Origin: Beaufortia kweichowensis
Taxonomy: Eukaryota; Chordata; Actinopteri; Cypriniformes; Gastromyzontidae
Direction: 5' to 3'
Assembly: GCA_019155185.1 (NCBI GenBank)
Contig: CM032803.1
Location: 3,470,001-3,534,000, forward strand
Length of the DNA: 64,000 nt
A model generated the notes under the pieces. The model saw only the letters and a program-made list of their open reading frames with translations. It did not search any database and had not been told where the DNA came from. The stretch's first letter is position 1. Each line of letters begins with the position of its first letter. The position numbers were made by a program, and so were the translations under genes. This document shows positions 13,901 through 26,858 of this stretch, piece by piece.

Positions 13901-14103
13901 GTGCGTGTTATTAACAACCACTGGACACGCTGTTAAATTACAGTCTCTCTGCGCGTGACAGTCTAAGACATTTTAAAACACACAAAAATGAGTTTGAGAT
14001 TTCACACTATTTTAAACCTTCAAACCTGAGGAGAATTTAGATAAAACTTCTCTTTAAGGAGAATCGTTAGCATCAATAACTTAAAAACGTAAGGTTAAAA
14101 AAC

Positions 14104-14243
14104 TGCACTCTAAAAATGTTGGGTTAGTTTAACCTATGCTTGGGTCGAATACGGATATTTTCTAAGTTCATTTTACCCAAAGGTTGGGTTTGTCCATACT
14201 TTACCCAATCATGGGTTGAAAAAAACAGCATTTTCAGAGTGTA
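14104..14243. mobile_element. 140-bp MITE with inverted termini
   Basis: The left end GCACTCTAAAAATGTTGGGT pairs with the right-end CAGCATTTTCAGAGTGT as imperfect inverted repeats, with internal alternating TGGGTT and ACCCAA motifs. No coding capacity. It resembles a common fish element carrying GGGTT/AACCC palindromes. Confidence 0.65.
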
Positions 14244-16095
14244 TTGTCCCTAAACCCCAAAGAAATCATAGCTCTCCATATCACAAAATAAACAAAGTAC
14301 AAAAAAACAAGTTAACTAAATAAACCAAACAGCAGTGTGTGTGGTGTAAATGTTCTCAATATAACATTAAATTAGCAAAGCTTTAGTGAAACGTGAAACG
14401 ATTGATATCTGTGACTATAAATATTTAAACACAAATAAGCTCTGCTGAGCATTGCCATAACACAACCATAATTTATAATGTAATCTAGTTCTTTTCATTC
14501 TAGATAACTCAATGAATCAGGAGTTTAAACCTGCACACTTTTTCACAACATAATTTTTATCAGGTTTAAAGAAATCTTCAGAGCAAAATATGGAGAAAAA
14601 GTCACAAAGGCCTTATTTTTCTGAGCAGAATCTTTTAAGATGTTTGAGTGGATCTCGAGTGAATGTCTGCGTCACCTCCAACACACTGTGTGATGTGCAA
14701 ATGATTGATCTTTTACAGGCGCTCAGACGTGTCTCGCATGCGCAGTCATACACACGCTCCTATTTTTGGGATGGTGTTGTGTATCGCGGCGAGTGATGCA
14801 GAAAGGTGTTTGATGACAGTGGATTTTTTTATCTGCACACACAGAGACACACACAGACTCACAATTCACTCTTTGTCTCATAAATGAGAGAGCTCCGTAG
14901 CTCCGTAGCTAAAGTTGGTATTCAATTCTAAAGGGAAAAACAATTTTAAATTTGTGGTAATGACAGTTAGCACTGAAAGTTCATAAGAAGTGACGTAAGG
15001 TCGAGAAGTAAAATGAGGTTTGGTAATTTCAGGACTGGCTGCTTCCCACAAACCCCCTGTAGAGAAAAGAGCTGTTTCTCAATTCCCTGAAGAAACCAGT
15101 TTATCAAACCAATACACACACATTAAAACAACGCAAATTACCCCCGAAAGCACAAATCTGAACAGCAGAATCAAATAATTAGCGACGTGAAGCTGGTAAT
15201 CACCGCAATTAACTGCTGTTCTGGCTGAGAGACGTCTGATGTTGCACCTCACGCAGAGATGAAATGCCACATTCACATCTACAGACTATCATGAAAATGC
15301 ACCCAGTGCAAATCCCAAGTGTGAATCTGTATAAGCTTTAAAGAAGATCACTTTTAAAGAATTGCTCTGAAAACATGTTCACAGTGACAGGAACTCTGGA
15401 ACTATTTTTGTCCTGCCGTCTCTTCCATCCACCCCTTCATTTTATGGATAAACAGCTAGTTTGCACCAAACTCATGCACTGAATATAATGTCCAGGTGGG
15501 ACGAGAGACAGATTGCAATTCTGGTCACTGGACATAAAAAGACCTGTGAAAGTTTTGGACACAGCATCAGGGGACTTACATTATTTCCTCAGCTGATGAA
15601 TTGGAGTGTCTGTGTGTCATGACATCATTTTTTCCTGACTCCAGCTGAGCATCCACCTGTAAGATAAATGAATATATTAAAGGACAGTCATAATAAAGAT
15701 CATTGTGCAACCAAATCAAGTGCCGCAGACAGTGTTTACATTTTCTGGATTTAAAAAAAAAACACAGAAATAATCCATAAACAAGACAGGGAAATTTGCG
15801 ATTTAAATAAGATAAACACATACATAGACTTTGGATAGGCTCCACACACATAGACTTTTTAACACTATTTATAAACTACTGTGTTTCTTTCTTGCCATGT
15901 TTCAGCTGTCTGTATCTGATGAAAGTTCAACAAAACAACAGGACCAAGCTTCTGAGTGTGTTTTGAATTGTTTGGGTTGCCAGATTGATGGAGGTTAAGA
16001 AGTGAAGCTGACCTAAAACAAACAAAATGGAAGTACTTCAAAATGTACACTTCTGCAGTCTTACCTTGATTTTAAAGGTCTACACACACAAACAC

Positions 16096-16142
16096 AGAGA
16101 GAGAGAGAGAGAGAGAGGAGAGGGAGAGAGGGAGAGAGAGAG
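16096..16142. repeat. (GA)n microsatellite, imperfect
   Basis: About 47 bp of GA repeats interrupted by GGA steps. Confidence 0.9.
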
Positions 16143-16744
16143 TGTGTTTGTAGTTTTCTGCCTCTCCACTTCGTCTCGTTCTGCAGAACAGAGGCTCATC
16201 GGCACGTGACGGCAGCAGCTGCTTTGAGGAATCCTGAGAGAATCAAACAGGAACCTGGAGACGCCATGCCAACTAACTTTACAACAACACTTCTCTCTCC
16301 ACTGAAGATCTGACTGAGTAGACAAAGAGCAAATCTCACACAAAAAACACACAAACCTGCATCCAAACAAAGTATTAAAGTGTTTGTAAGCTGTGCTTTC
16401 AGGATTTGTGACGATAACAACAGTAGCAATGTCTCATCATACTGTAAGTTATTCTGTGCAGTTTTTCTGCTGTAACTTTAGATGCGGATGTCGTTCAGAC
16501 ATTTATTTTGTGAAACAACCTCATCTCTCTATATAACACTCAATGCTTCTGACAGTAACATGTCAAACAGAAGGTCAAACCACATTGAAGGGAGAATGTA
16601 TTTAATATTGATTAACTGTTTGGAAAATTATATTACAGTGATATGTGACAGACCTCAACCTAGATCAAGAGAAGACAGATGACTTATTCATATTAAAAAC
16701 AATCTTAAAAATGAATGAATCAGAGATATTACATTCAGAGTGTA

Positions 16745-16845
16745 GTTTTATTGTATGTGTTAAAGTGATTCAGTAATCATTTACTCACCCTTATGTTGTT
16801 ATAAACCTGCATGATTTCTGTCCTGAAACACAAACATGTTAGATT
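16745..16845. repeat. Fragment of dispersed fish repeat
   Basis: The stretch containing AATCATTTACTCACCCTTAT and the following 'gttgttataaacctgcatgatttctgt' resembles the conserved end of an abundant repeat I recall from cyprinid introns and intergenic DNA. A second fragment is at 54.76 kb. The boundaries are approximate. Confidence 0.4.
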
Positions 16846-18271
16846 CAGTCATCATTTAATTACACATTTAAAATATTCATTTTGAACATTGTGAAGGTCA
16901 AGGTTTGCTTCAAAAGGTTTGCTTTTATTTTTTTAAAATAAACAACATTTAACATAATGCTGCTGCTGTGATATTTTGTTATCTGTAACATTCAAAACCA
17001 CGTTGTGACCTAAAGTGTCCAAATACATTTTGCAACATAATGAACTTTTCTAATCTGCAAAGAACCATATTGCCAAACCTAAAAACTCTACACAGCAACA
17101 AATGACTTGCGATAAGAAGAGGATGATGACAGAAACTCACTTTCATAAAACACATTCATGAATAACACGACAAACCTTTAACCCCGCGGTCTTCCGTTTC
17201 ATTCAAACGGGTTTACAGCTCTGTGTCGTCTTTGACTCTTTCGGTTTGTCCATGAACTGATTTAGTCTCTCATATAAACAGTGTTTTATGATCTATTAGT
17301 ATTCCTGTCTTGAGCTGGGAAACAGATAAAGGTTTACCTGCCCATCGACATGCCAGAAAGGGAGGAACATTTGTTGCTTCAGAGCTCATTCTCTCACACA
17401 GACGGCATTATAATGAACGCCTGCTGAAAGCACTTTTACCTTAGTGTCGCCTAGCAACCGGCATCTCCATTAACTTACAAAGTTTCACGAAGAGAGGATG
17501 AAAATAAAATTGGAGTTTATCGGTGTGCCGAAATATTTCACAGGAGTAAACAGGGTCGGATGTAAACTCATAGTCTCAGAGGTGAACGTTGAGTTTCTGC
17601 GAGGTGATGGAGCAGATGATGAACTCTCTGAACTCTGTTGTTCATGCTTGTGTCGGGTCTTGGCACAGGCTGAAATAAAAAATGAATGGATGTTATTTAC
17701 TCTGGCAACAGCACGAGGCGTTTCCTCCAGACCTCTTCTGATGAGTTTCTGCCTCATTTACAATCACGTTCCTGGTGTTTCTCACGGGATGAGAATTTTC
17801 TCGCTCAGACTGCATCTTCTCTTCTGCTTTGTGGTGTATTGTTGGACAGGCTGGTTATGAAACAGACCGTGAAATTCGGCAGCAAATGTTGGCAGTAAAA
17901 TCCCATCGCGGCAAAGTTGCAAATTGAGGATTTACAGTATGAGACGCTCTGGGCTCTGAAGAGACGTGATTAATGTGGATTTGTTCTTTAATAAAGCGTC
18001 TCGGGTTCTGGTAAAGGGCTGGCACAACTCGACAGCCTGATGGATTTGATCTCACTGTGTTCAGACGTGTTCAACAAAGGTTTTCATCTTCCGTAATGGA
18101 TGCTGATTTATCAGACTAAAGCCTGGAGTGGTCATGAAATTGTAATCTGTTGCTCATAAGGCTAAAAGCCCAGAGGTATGTTTGAAATGACATACTGCAT
18201 ATTATTTATAACAGAAAGCAGTGTGCAGTATACCATTCACAAGGGCTGTAGTAGATATAAAATAAACATGC

Positions 18272-18513
18272 TTCAATAGGTTCTACACAGTGATTCTATA
18301 GAAAAAACATTTTGGTTACCCAAATAATTTGGGTAATAAGGTTCTTAAAAATGGCATTTCTTTTTTTATAGTCTAAAGAACATTTTTCCACTACAAAGAA
18401 TCTTTTGGGAAACAGAAAGTTTCTCTGGATGTTGAAGGTTCTTTATAGAATCATTAAGGCAAACTGGTTTCTTTATGGCATTAAAGCTCAAGCATCTTTA
18501 TTTTTAAGAGTGT
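18272..18513. mobile_element. GGTTCTT-type inverted-repeat element, left-truncated
   Basis: Repeated GGTTCTT and AAAGAA motifs end with ATCTTTATTTTTAAGAGTGT, the same terminus as the copies at 11.5 and 49.3 kb. The left terminus is degraded. No coding capacity. Confidence 0.55.
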
Positions 18514-21092
18514 ATGTTATGAAAGCACAAACTGTGAAATACTGCATCTCACAATGCAATGCACTTATGAGACCTCCCAAAAGACCATTAAAAGACTGTT
18601 TTTACACAGATTTGGAATAAAAATCTGGATTACATTACATTTTGTAAAATGTAAAGACAGTATAAAAGGTGAAATACAGTACATATTATATAGTATGTAG
18701 TATGCTAATATCCCATTTCAAACACAATTACCAAGACTGCTAATGACTGTTTTGAGGCGCTTACAATACATTTTAAGGTTCCTTAACAGGATATTTGAAG
18801 CACCTTTAATTTTTAAGTACAGTCCTGTCAAAGACCATTTCTTCAAGTTTGTCTAAATGAAGATGCAGCAAAGTTGAAATGAAGTTTACCTCTCTGTTAG
18901 TTTCTGTTTTATATTCACAGCTTTACACATTGTTTTCATCCTGCAGCCAGTCGATGTCCAGAGTCCGTCTGCAGCTGGAAATACAATCATCTGGTATTCA
19001 GTAACAGATTTATAGCTCTGGGCTAAACATATTCTAGGTGTTTTTGACCATTTTATTATATTTTTTAAGGATTTGTGGAGCGCTGTGCCCTGTGAAAATG
19101 CATTTAGAAAACTATAAATCTAAGTTGTAAACTCTATTTACTTAAACACCACAAATGCACAATACACCAAAAATAAAATATGTATTCATAATATTTCATT
19201 GAAATGTAATTTTAGGTTGTGCAGGAGGTTTTGTTAATGTTAACAGAAAGCAGATTTATGCATTATTTTAGATTACTAAAGTCTTTCTAAAATAATGTAA
19301 TATAATGAAGTTTAGAACAATAATGTAATGTAATAATAGATCTAAACCTTAATCTCTTGAAGAGGTTCTTATTTCTTTTTTGTGCGTCCTCATTTCCTTC
19401 CTTTGAGTCTTAGCTCCACCCCCTACTTGTGTATCCTGTATCATGACTCCTTAGGAATTCTCCTCACTCCTTGTTCCTCATGGTGCAGTTAGACAACTGA
19501 GATGTCTGAGCTCGATCAGGTCATGGGATTGAAGACAGATGAAGCAGGGAAACAAGGAAGCATCATTGCAGGTATCAAGACGCTCCTGGACTCTTGAAGT
19601 CTCCTCAGATGTAGGTGGTTATGAAGGCTAAATACCCCACAATCCACTGCAATCTCACATCCAGCTCTGACAGAACCACTTCCACATCACAATCAATCGC
19701 TGGCGGATAAAAGAAATCCCACGCTACATTTCTTTCCTTACTAAACAATCTGATCCACTTAAAAATTTGACAGATTATATAAGTCAAATGTGCTTTGAAT
19801 GTCGAGTTAAAGCTCTGACTTTAATCAATAACTGCAGCGAATAAAAACATTAATCTTATTTTGTGCCTCAACTCACTTTATCAATCCAGTAGATTAAACT
19901 AAATGGTAATGTCTATATCTGGCCATGAGAAAACAAAGTTCACACATCACTCCACTGACTGATGTCAAGTAAAATAAATCAGTAAAAAAGTGAATAAAGA
20001 TTTTTTATTAAAAAGGTTTTCAAGTGGTCTGAATTTATTGTCAGAGAACACAGACGACTATAAGCATTCAGTTTTTTTTATACGTGTAAGTTTGTTAACC
20101 ATCCTAACTGTGCTAAATAACCTCATCCATCAGACTGAACACTCCTAAAACTAATTCTGACATATTCCAGAATATATGAAATTATCAGGCTTGTTTCATC
20201 ATCCAACGGGTGAAATGCCCAAAGCAAATATTAGACCATATTCAAAAGAACCAATCAAAATTCAATCAAAGTTTCAATTTATTGAAGCACAAGCCCTCAT
20301 AAACTGATATGCAATGATCAAAAAACTATCATTGTACAATGAAAATGATAATCCCTCAGTATCATGGTCCATGTAAAATATCATGTTACTGTCACAGCAA
20401 ACAGAGCAGAGATTGTCCTGATATTACGACAAGAGTCTCGATGTCAAAGAGCTGAAAACCACAAACACTTGAAATCCCACTGGCGGCTCTTCACACGAGT
20501 ATCCTTCAAACAGCATCATTATACTCTTATAGTAAAGCCTGTCCTGAGCCTGTCTCCATCATACCTGCACTAGTGTATAGCAGCTGCTATCATTAAAAAC
20601 AACTGATGCATGATTCATGAAGCACAAGCAGAAAAGCATTTGCTGAAGAGTAAAATGTTAGATATTTGGCCAAATGATTATAGTGGAGCTCAACATTCTT
20701 CCTCTCACATCAGCGACTGTCGTGCACATTTTAGATTTTGAGGGAAATCTGCAGAAAAGATTTAAACATGATGAAAGGTAAAACAGATCTGAGAGTACTA
20801 CACTTTTATTTGTAGCTAAAAGCACAAAATCAACTAATTATTTAAAAACGAGAAGCAGAATAAATGTAAATGACTGACTGTAAATATCTTGGACTCCTCG
20901 CAATCTGCACAGATTAGTAACGGACATTCAATATATGGTCAAAATGTCATTAGCAAACAGACTGAGAGTTTGGACACCATTAACACGTATCACAAGTTTG
21001 TGCATCATTACTACGATACCCTGAAAATATATCATCATTTGTCACAACTGGTCTAGTACTAATATCTGCACAGGCAGACGCCTTCACAAAGC

Positions 21093-21098
21093 TTTATT
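21093..21098 (-). terminator. Candidate fnta poly(A) signal
   Basis: Plus-strand TTTATT, that is AATAAA on the gene strand, about 790 bases past the fnta stop. A nearer ATTAAA variant (plus-strand TTTAAT at about 21,357) is an alternative. Confidence 0.3.
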
Positions 21099-21884
21099 TA
21101 TGTTTTTTGCAGGCTTTTACATTTAACCATGTTTAAATCCATTCTACTCCCTTCTGCAGATTGTCCCTAAAAATCAACACAGAATATGTGATGAAAGTGT
21201 GTGAATGACATTCAGGACTCCTCACGGGCTTTGATGTGTGTTTTAATATTTGTCATCCCACTATGAGCAAATAAATGCACCTCAGCTCTCAGTGAAGCTC
21301 TGGTTCATCTGTGACGAGCACACAACACACTTTCTCAAACACTCGAGACATTGAGTTTTAATGTTTATGTTTGTAAGCTGCAATTACTGGATGTTTTACT
21401 CTCATCTAAAAGCATTTCTGTCTTTTTAAATGTTAATGAAACATTGGCAGACTGAAATCAAACGATCTCAGACGTCCGCAAACATCAAAAACACATTCAT
21501 CTCTTTTCATCTCTGCCAAACAGGAAATGTAGGACAAAATATAAACCTTTAGCATGAATTATTATTATTATTTCTGAACATACAAAAATGTGTGTTTTGG
21601 ATTATTTGGCAACAAGAGTTTCGACATCTGAAGCATGTTGGTAATGTTTCTGTTACGTTCAATTAAACCAAATCATATGAAAGTCCAAATTATTATTTCA
21701 TTCGTCATTATTTAAGTAACCGGTTGTGTTTTTTAACTGGAGTTTTACACATTTCATTGACTTACAAGCAGTGCAGGGCTTAAACAGTAAAGCCTGATGT
21801 CTCGCACATGTACAAAGAGTCCTCTTAGCTCAGGATTTATAAGTTCTTGCTCCATCTAAACATGTATTCAGCTGTCAGTCCTGT

Positions 21885-23231
21885 TCACGGGTCACCGCAC
21901 TCCTCACCAGACTGATGGGATGAAGGGGGCGGGTCAGAAGAGGAAGGGGCGGAGTCATCTGTGCCATATGTGTTCTGGAGAGAGCGGGACACATAATTCC
22001 AGTATTCCCTTCTGATGGTGTCCTTCTCCTCTGCCAACAGCTTACAGAGCTAAAAAATAATTTCAAAAGAGTTATCGAGTGAGAGATGAGCCTCAAATCT
22101 ACATCTACTACATAAGCGTGAGGGATTAACATGTCTGAAGCATGTCTGCCCAACACTTTATCATGGTTCTGACAAGGATTTAAAGCAAACATGGTAAACT
22201 GTGACACATCATGTGACAGTGATGTAAAGAGAGAGTAGAGCGCTGATGTACAAACTCCTTCAGACCATCTGAAAGAAACTGTGCTGGTTACATTCATCAA
22301 TATTCTGCACTTCACGGTCTCAGTAAAAGGTCAGCAATCGCCCTTCTACTGCTCAACATGCTGAGAAAACCTTTTAGAAACATGCAGAACACTTTTCTAG
22401 AACCTGTTAAGAAGTGTGAAGAGACCTCGAGAAGCATTCTGAAATCATGTAAGAACATTTTAAGACTTGGTTTGGTTCTGAAGAATTTTACGTTTCGGTA
22501 TACAGTGAAGAATATTTTCAACAATCATTCTGGATCTGTGTACAATTCAGTACTGAAAGTTTCAACTCTCGCAACTGATCATGAGGATCCAGTTTTTACC
22601 TTTAATAGCCAAGTCACTCTCATTTATACAGCACTTTATAAAATACAGATCATTTTAAAACAGCTATACAGTAATCAAGAGAAAACTAATGAGAGCTGAT
22701 GCAACCTTCAGCAAAGCACAGCAATATGTGTGATATTGTACACATCACTTTGGATTAAAGTGTCTGCTAAAGGATTTAATGTATATAGATTGATGTCTAA
22801 CTTTGATCTGTCTTTATAGGAAGCCAGAGATAAACACTGTATCTGGACAATTCCATGCAAATATCAGAAACGCAAGAGAATCGTATTAATCTGAATGGAC
22901 ACAACATCAGCACGCTCGCTCAGATACACAGAGAAATCCTCAAGAGAAACATTATACTGTCCTGACCCGCTTTCATTCCTGCAGCTCTCAGAGACACGCA
23001 TGCTGCTTTGTATCTATTCTGTTTATTGATATGCAATCACAGAGACACAGAGACAAAGATTTTCCATGTTACAAAATATTTCCCACTAAAGTCTTCAGAT
23101 CCAAATACAGTAATGACACGAACAGGCAGGTTATGTAATATTTGCAAAGTATTAATATTTGCATCTCCCTTTAACATACTTTAATGATTTCTTAATGACT
23201 TGGTAAAGACTGTTATTTACTGTAAGGCAGA

Positions 23232-23280
<49 letters not shown>

Positions 23281-24475
23281 TCACCTCCAAGGCCTTGTTG
23301 AGAGTCTCTTGTTGATTGTAGCTGGAGTTGTTAGTCTCGAGAGCATCTTCATACAGATCCACTATAAAAGCTGTGAGATAAGGAGAACTGCAAGAGTCCT
23401 GAAGATCCGTCACCTGTTCCAGCAGTCCAGAGTATGAGGACAGGCCTCTATCCTGCAGAATTCTGCACAGTCACACATGTGTGTCATTCACAGAGACTAC
23501 AAGACAAACATCTGGATGCAACTACTTATTCTCTCATGACATGCATTAAATATGCTGCTTTTTCTTCACTCTTTGCTCCAACTCAACCATTAAAACAACA
23601 TTTTCATTTTGTCAGTTTATAGGTTTGGCACAATTTAAGTTTGTCTAGTAAAATAATTCACCACATTGACGCACAAGTAAAAAGCTTCTGTGGTAAAGAA
23701 AATATCATGAGAAAATAAGCCAACATAACGTGTATAAACATTTATATTTATGTTTTAGTATACTCCTATATAAATATAGTAATACAATAGAGTAATATAT
23801 AGTTTTAATTTAGCTGCTCTTCTGCATCACAGAGAGGTAAATTCTTCCACGGTGATGTAATACAGGTCAGTGACGCCAGCTGCTGGCTATACAGAGGGAC
23901 TGCAGATCAACACTTCAAAACAAACTTCATACTTCAGCAGAATTATCAGTTTTCTAACTGTTGTGACACTCACTTACCCTTTTAAATAATTCCAAGCACT
24001 TTCATTGTGCGGTGCTTTCTGGATTTGTTTAAGTGTGTACCTGCGGAAAGAGAAGCAGAACAGGTTTTACACACACGCACACATTGATAGATTGTATGTG
24101 AATGTTTAAACAGACTCACTGCACTTCTCTGTCCAGGACAGCAGGGTCAGAGTATCCGCTGGTGTGACTTATAACAAAGTGTCTCTGATTCCAGGCCGAG
24201 TTATTCCTCACATCTTCTTCTAACAGTTCCTCCACATATGCCAACTCTCCATCCCAGAGTTTAAACTCCTAACAGATCACACACACAATCAGATGGGTTC
24301 ACTCGAGTCGGCTGTCTGCTGGAGGTTCATCTGTCTTTCAATCAGTACCTGGATGACCCACTGTCTGTGCTGCCACGCGTGATAGTTCTTGGCATCTTGA
24401 CTGAGAATTTCTGCTACAAACTGCATCTCCTCTGATGGGTCTTTTAACCACTCCACCACCATCCTCCTGTGGTGC

Positions 24476-24573
<98 letters not shown>

Positions 24574-25925
24574 AGATGATGTATAAGTGGAACTGTAAAA
24601 AGTGAAATGACACAAATGCTTCTAGTTCATTTGAATGTAAAACAGGTTAAAGACTTACCAGACTTGGTAGTTTTTGGGCTGATCTTCTATGATGGCTGTG
24701 ATATACTTCATCTCTTCTCTCAGGTCTTTATTTAAAGCCTGCAGTAAAACTCTCCTGTAGTGCCTGCAGACATCAACCATTCACAATTTACTGCACATGA
24801 ATGTAGTGTGCTTTGATTAGAGCTCACTCAGTGTTTGTCATTTATAATGCACTGGGTTCTAATGTTTCTAGGCTTACCACACTGTGTAATTGGCGGCATT
24901 GAGCTCGATGGCTTCATCGGTCAGAGCAAACGCTCTCTCGCTCTTCTCATCATTCTTCAGGAGCGCTCGGAACATGTCAAACACATCCGTGACTGCAGAT
25001 CACACCACAACATGCAAACCGTCATGTTCATCAAATACAAAAGAATCGCTTAAAAATTTGTCACTTACATTTTTCTGAATAAGCAATCTTCACCACAGGG
25101 TTGGGTCCATCATCCTGAGGAACAGGTTTCAGATCAGCCCACTCTGGCCTGTCCCTAAATAACAAAACAAGCAGATTAAAGATCAGTCTGCAAGATTTGA
25201 TTCAGTTCATCTGAATTTGATTCAGTAACTCAGGAACTGTTTGCTCAGCTCAGGATTAAACAGACTGCTTCAGATAGGGATTAACCAGTCTCCTTTAATC
25301 ATGTTCAGTTCTCTTGATTCTTATATGAATCATTCTGACAGATATATTTAGTTCATCTGAATCAGTCAGTTACAGTGAAAACTGTAAAAAAGAAGAAAAC
25401 ATCGATTCTTCTCCATCGTTTTCATTCATTTCTAATGTACAAGTCTGACATGTTAATAGTTGATGTTAATCATTTAGAAACTGACGAATAATCAATGTGC
25501 AATCAAATTATCAGTGGTGGTCGTGAAAAAACTAAAATTTAAAATTTGCTTCTTTAATCAATTTCAACTCTTATGATTTATTTCACTCATAAAACGAGAT
25601 GGGAACAGATATCCGAAAACTGCATAAAAAAGTATATAAATATATGTAATAAGTCATATATATGATCTCCACTAACATGAGATACGAGAGTAAATACCCT
25701 AAATGAATAATAAAACAGATTTATGTGAGTGATCATCAGTCATATGACTCTGATTCAATGTGAGGATGCTAAAGCTAAGAGCTAAACTTACTTGTAGAAG
25801 ATATAAGCTCCTCTTACAGGCTCCTCAAAGTCCATCTCCGCCTCCTCTTCAAGAGTCTCCTCTTCACCTCCTTCCTCTTCCAGATCCTCCTTCACAGAGC
25901 TCGACATCTCCTCCACTGAAGACAT
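21885..25925 (-). CDS. fnta: Protein farnesyltransferase/geranylgeranyltransferase I alpha subunit
   Basis: The shared alpha subunit of the cytosolic CaaX prenyltransferases, which attach farnesyl or geranylgeranyl to C-terminal cysteines of Ras/Rho-type proteins. Nine coding exons on the minus strand: 25925-25792, 25154-25069, 24992-24878, 24763-24659, 24475-24349, 24268-24120, 24040-23978, 23462-23285, 22049-21885. All junctions keep frame and use GT-AG, giving 373 residues against about 379 in human. The acidic N-terminus (MSSVEEMSSSVKED) replaces the Pro/Gln-rich mammalian one. Recognisable parts are DRPEWADLKPVPQDDGPNPV, the prenyltransferase-alpha helical repeats QPKNYQVWHHRR and DAKNYHAWQHRQWV, and PHNESAWNYLKG. 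The Lys of QPKNYQVW is the conserved residue linked to catalysis in mammals. Exon 5 is preceded directly by a (CT)n tract and exon 8 is followed by a (CA)n tract on the sense strand. Confidence 0.95.
23234..23279. repeat. (TG)n microsatellite beside fnta exon 8 donor
   Basis: A perfect run of about 23 TG units. On the fnta sense strand it is (CA)n starting within a few bases of the GTGAG donor of coding exon 8. Confidence 0.95.
24478..24571. repeat. (AG)n microsatellite forming fnta intron 4 polypyrimidine tract
   Basis: About 94 bp of perfect AG repeats, (CT)n on the fnta sense strand, ending in the CAG acceptor of coding exon 5 at 24,475. No other polypyrimidine tract lies between it and the exon. 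Confidence 0.95.
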
Positions 25926-26682
25926 TTTACAAACCGAACCAGCCACCAGGATAACTGCAGATGAGCAGCAGTGCTGACAGGTGTGAGTGAAGCCAGAGAC
26001 GTCAGAACTGTCATTTCAAAATAAAAGTCACTCACTATTAACGCGGTTGTGTGGGCGTTACAACTTTTCGAAAGGGTACTGGTAGTACATGAAGGAGGCA
26101 AAAGAAAATAAAAATAAGAAAATAAATAAAATGAAGTATACAAATGTAGGAAATGGAAAAGGATTAAAGTGAAAAAGAAAGCAAGCAAGAACATAAACAT
26201 TAATATTCAATTTAAACGTAAAAAATACAATTTGTCCTTTTATCTATTAATAATAGCATTTTTTTTTAGTTTAAAAAGTTTAAATAAAATTTCAAAATTA
26301 TTATTTATGTTAAAAGTAAAATATTATTAATATCATATAGCATTAATACAGTATATTAAACTATTTAAATGAATTTTATTCTGACTATAAATATATGACT
26401 TTAACTTAAATTAGTAGTTACAATAAACACTCATTAGTGATGAATGCTCGCCTGTGGTCTAACAATACATGTATGTATGGAGAACCAAAGTAAGGTCACA
26501 ATCACAATTCACAATCATGGAGTAACAATTTAAAATGTATTTAAATATTTTAAGCTACTAAAAATTACATTTTAAACCATTTAAAAAGTGAAATCAGGTC
26601 GTAACTATCTAGATAATTATTAGTATTTTTCTATCTGAAAGAAAACAGCAACACTGAAATGTTTCATCTGAAGTTTTAATGT
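25926..26682. other. Intergenic: fnta promoter side and gstp1 3' side
   Basis: The first 100-150 bases upstream of the fnta ATG should contain its promoter and 5' UTR, but no clear core element was identified. The rest is A/T-rich sequence with no gene. Confidence 0.5.
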
Positions 26683-26688
26683 TTTATT
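26683..26688 (-). terminator. Candidate gstp1 poly(A) signal
   Basis: AATAAA on the gene strand (plus-strand TTTATT), 171 bases past the gstp1 stop codon and close to the 'ttgtaatcc' sequence that follows. A reasonable 3' UTR length for a GST. Confidence 0.5.
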
Positions 26689-26858
26689 TCTTGTAATCCA
26701 TACATAGACTTCTGTTAGTACAAACTATCAAAACATACAAAACATATATTCATACAAAGACCGGGGATTTTGCTAATCGTTGAGCACCAGGTTAAGGCCT
26801 GTTAACAGTGAGTACCATGGTTTAAGAATGAATCAATAAAAGTTCTCCATGTGTTAAA

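Larger units (their letters stand above)
13901..21884. other. Gene-poor intergenic stretch between tmem271-like and fnta
   Basis: About 8 kb without a recognisable exon on either strand. It contains an inverted-repeat element at 14.1 kb, a (GA)n run at 16.1 kb, a fragment of a dispersed repeat at about 16.75 kb and a GGTTCTT-type element at 18.3 kb. A 120-codon open frame at 17,498-17,860 (+) has no recognisable domain. The right end probably includes the fnta 3' UTR. Confidence 0.55.

Noticed and set aside
17498..17860. 120-codon plus-strand open frame
   Set aside because: No recognisable domain, an equally long frame on the opposite strand and no neighbouring exon; left as non-coding pending expression data.
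24476..24658. fnta intron 4 as a retained, translatable intron
   Set aside because: Although 183 bp and open through the CT array, reading from exon 4 meets TAA right at the donor (TGG TAA), so retention would truncate the protein.
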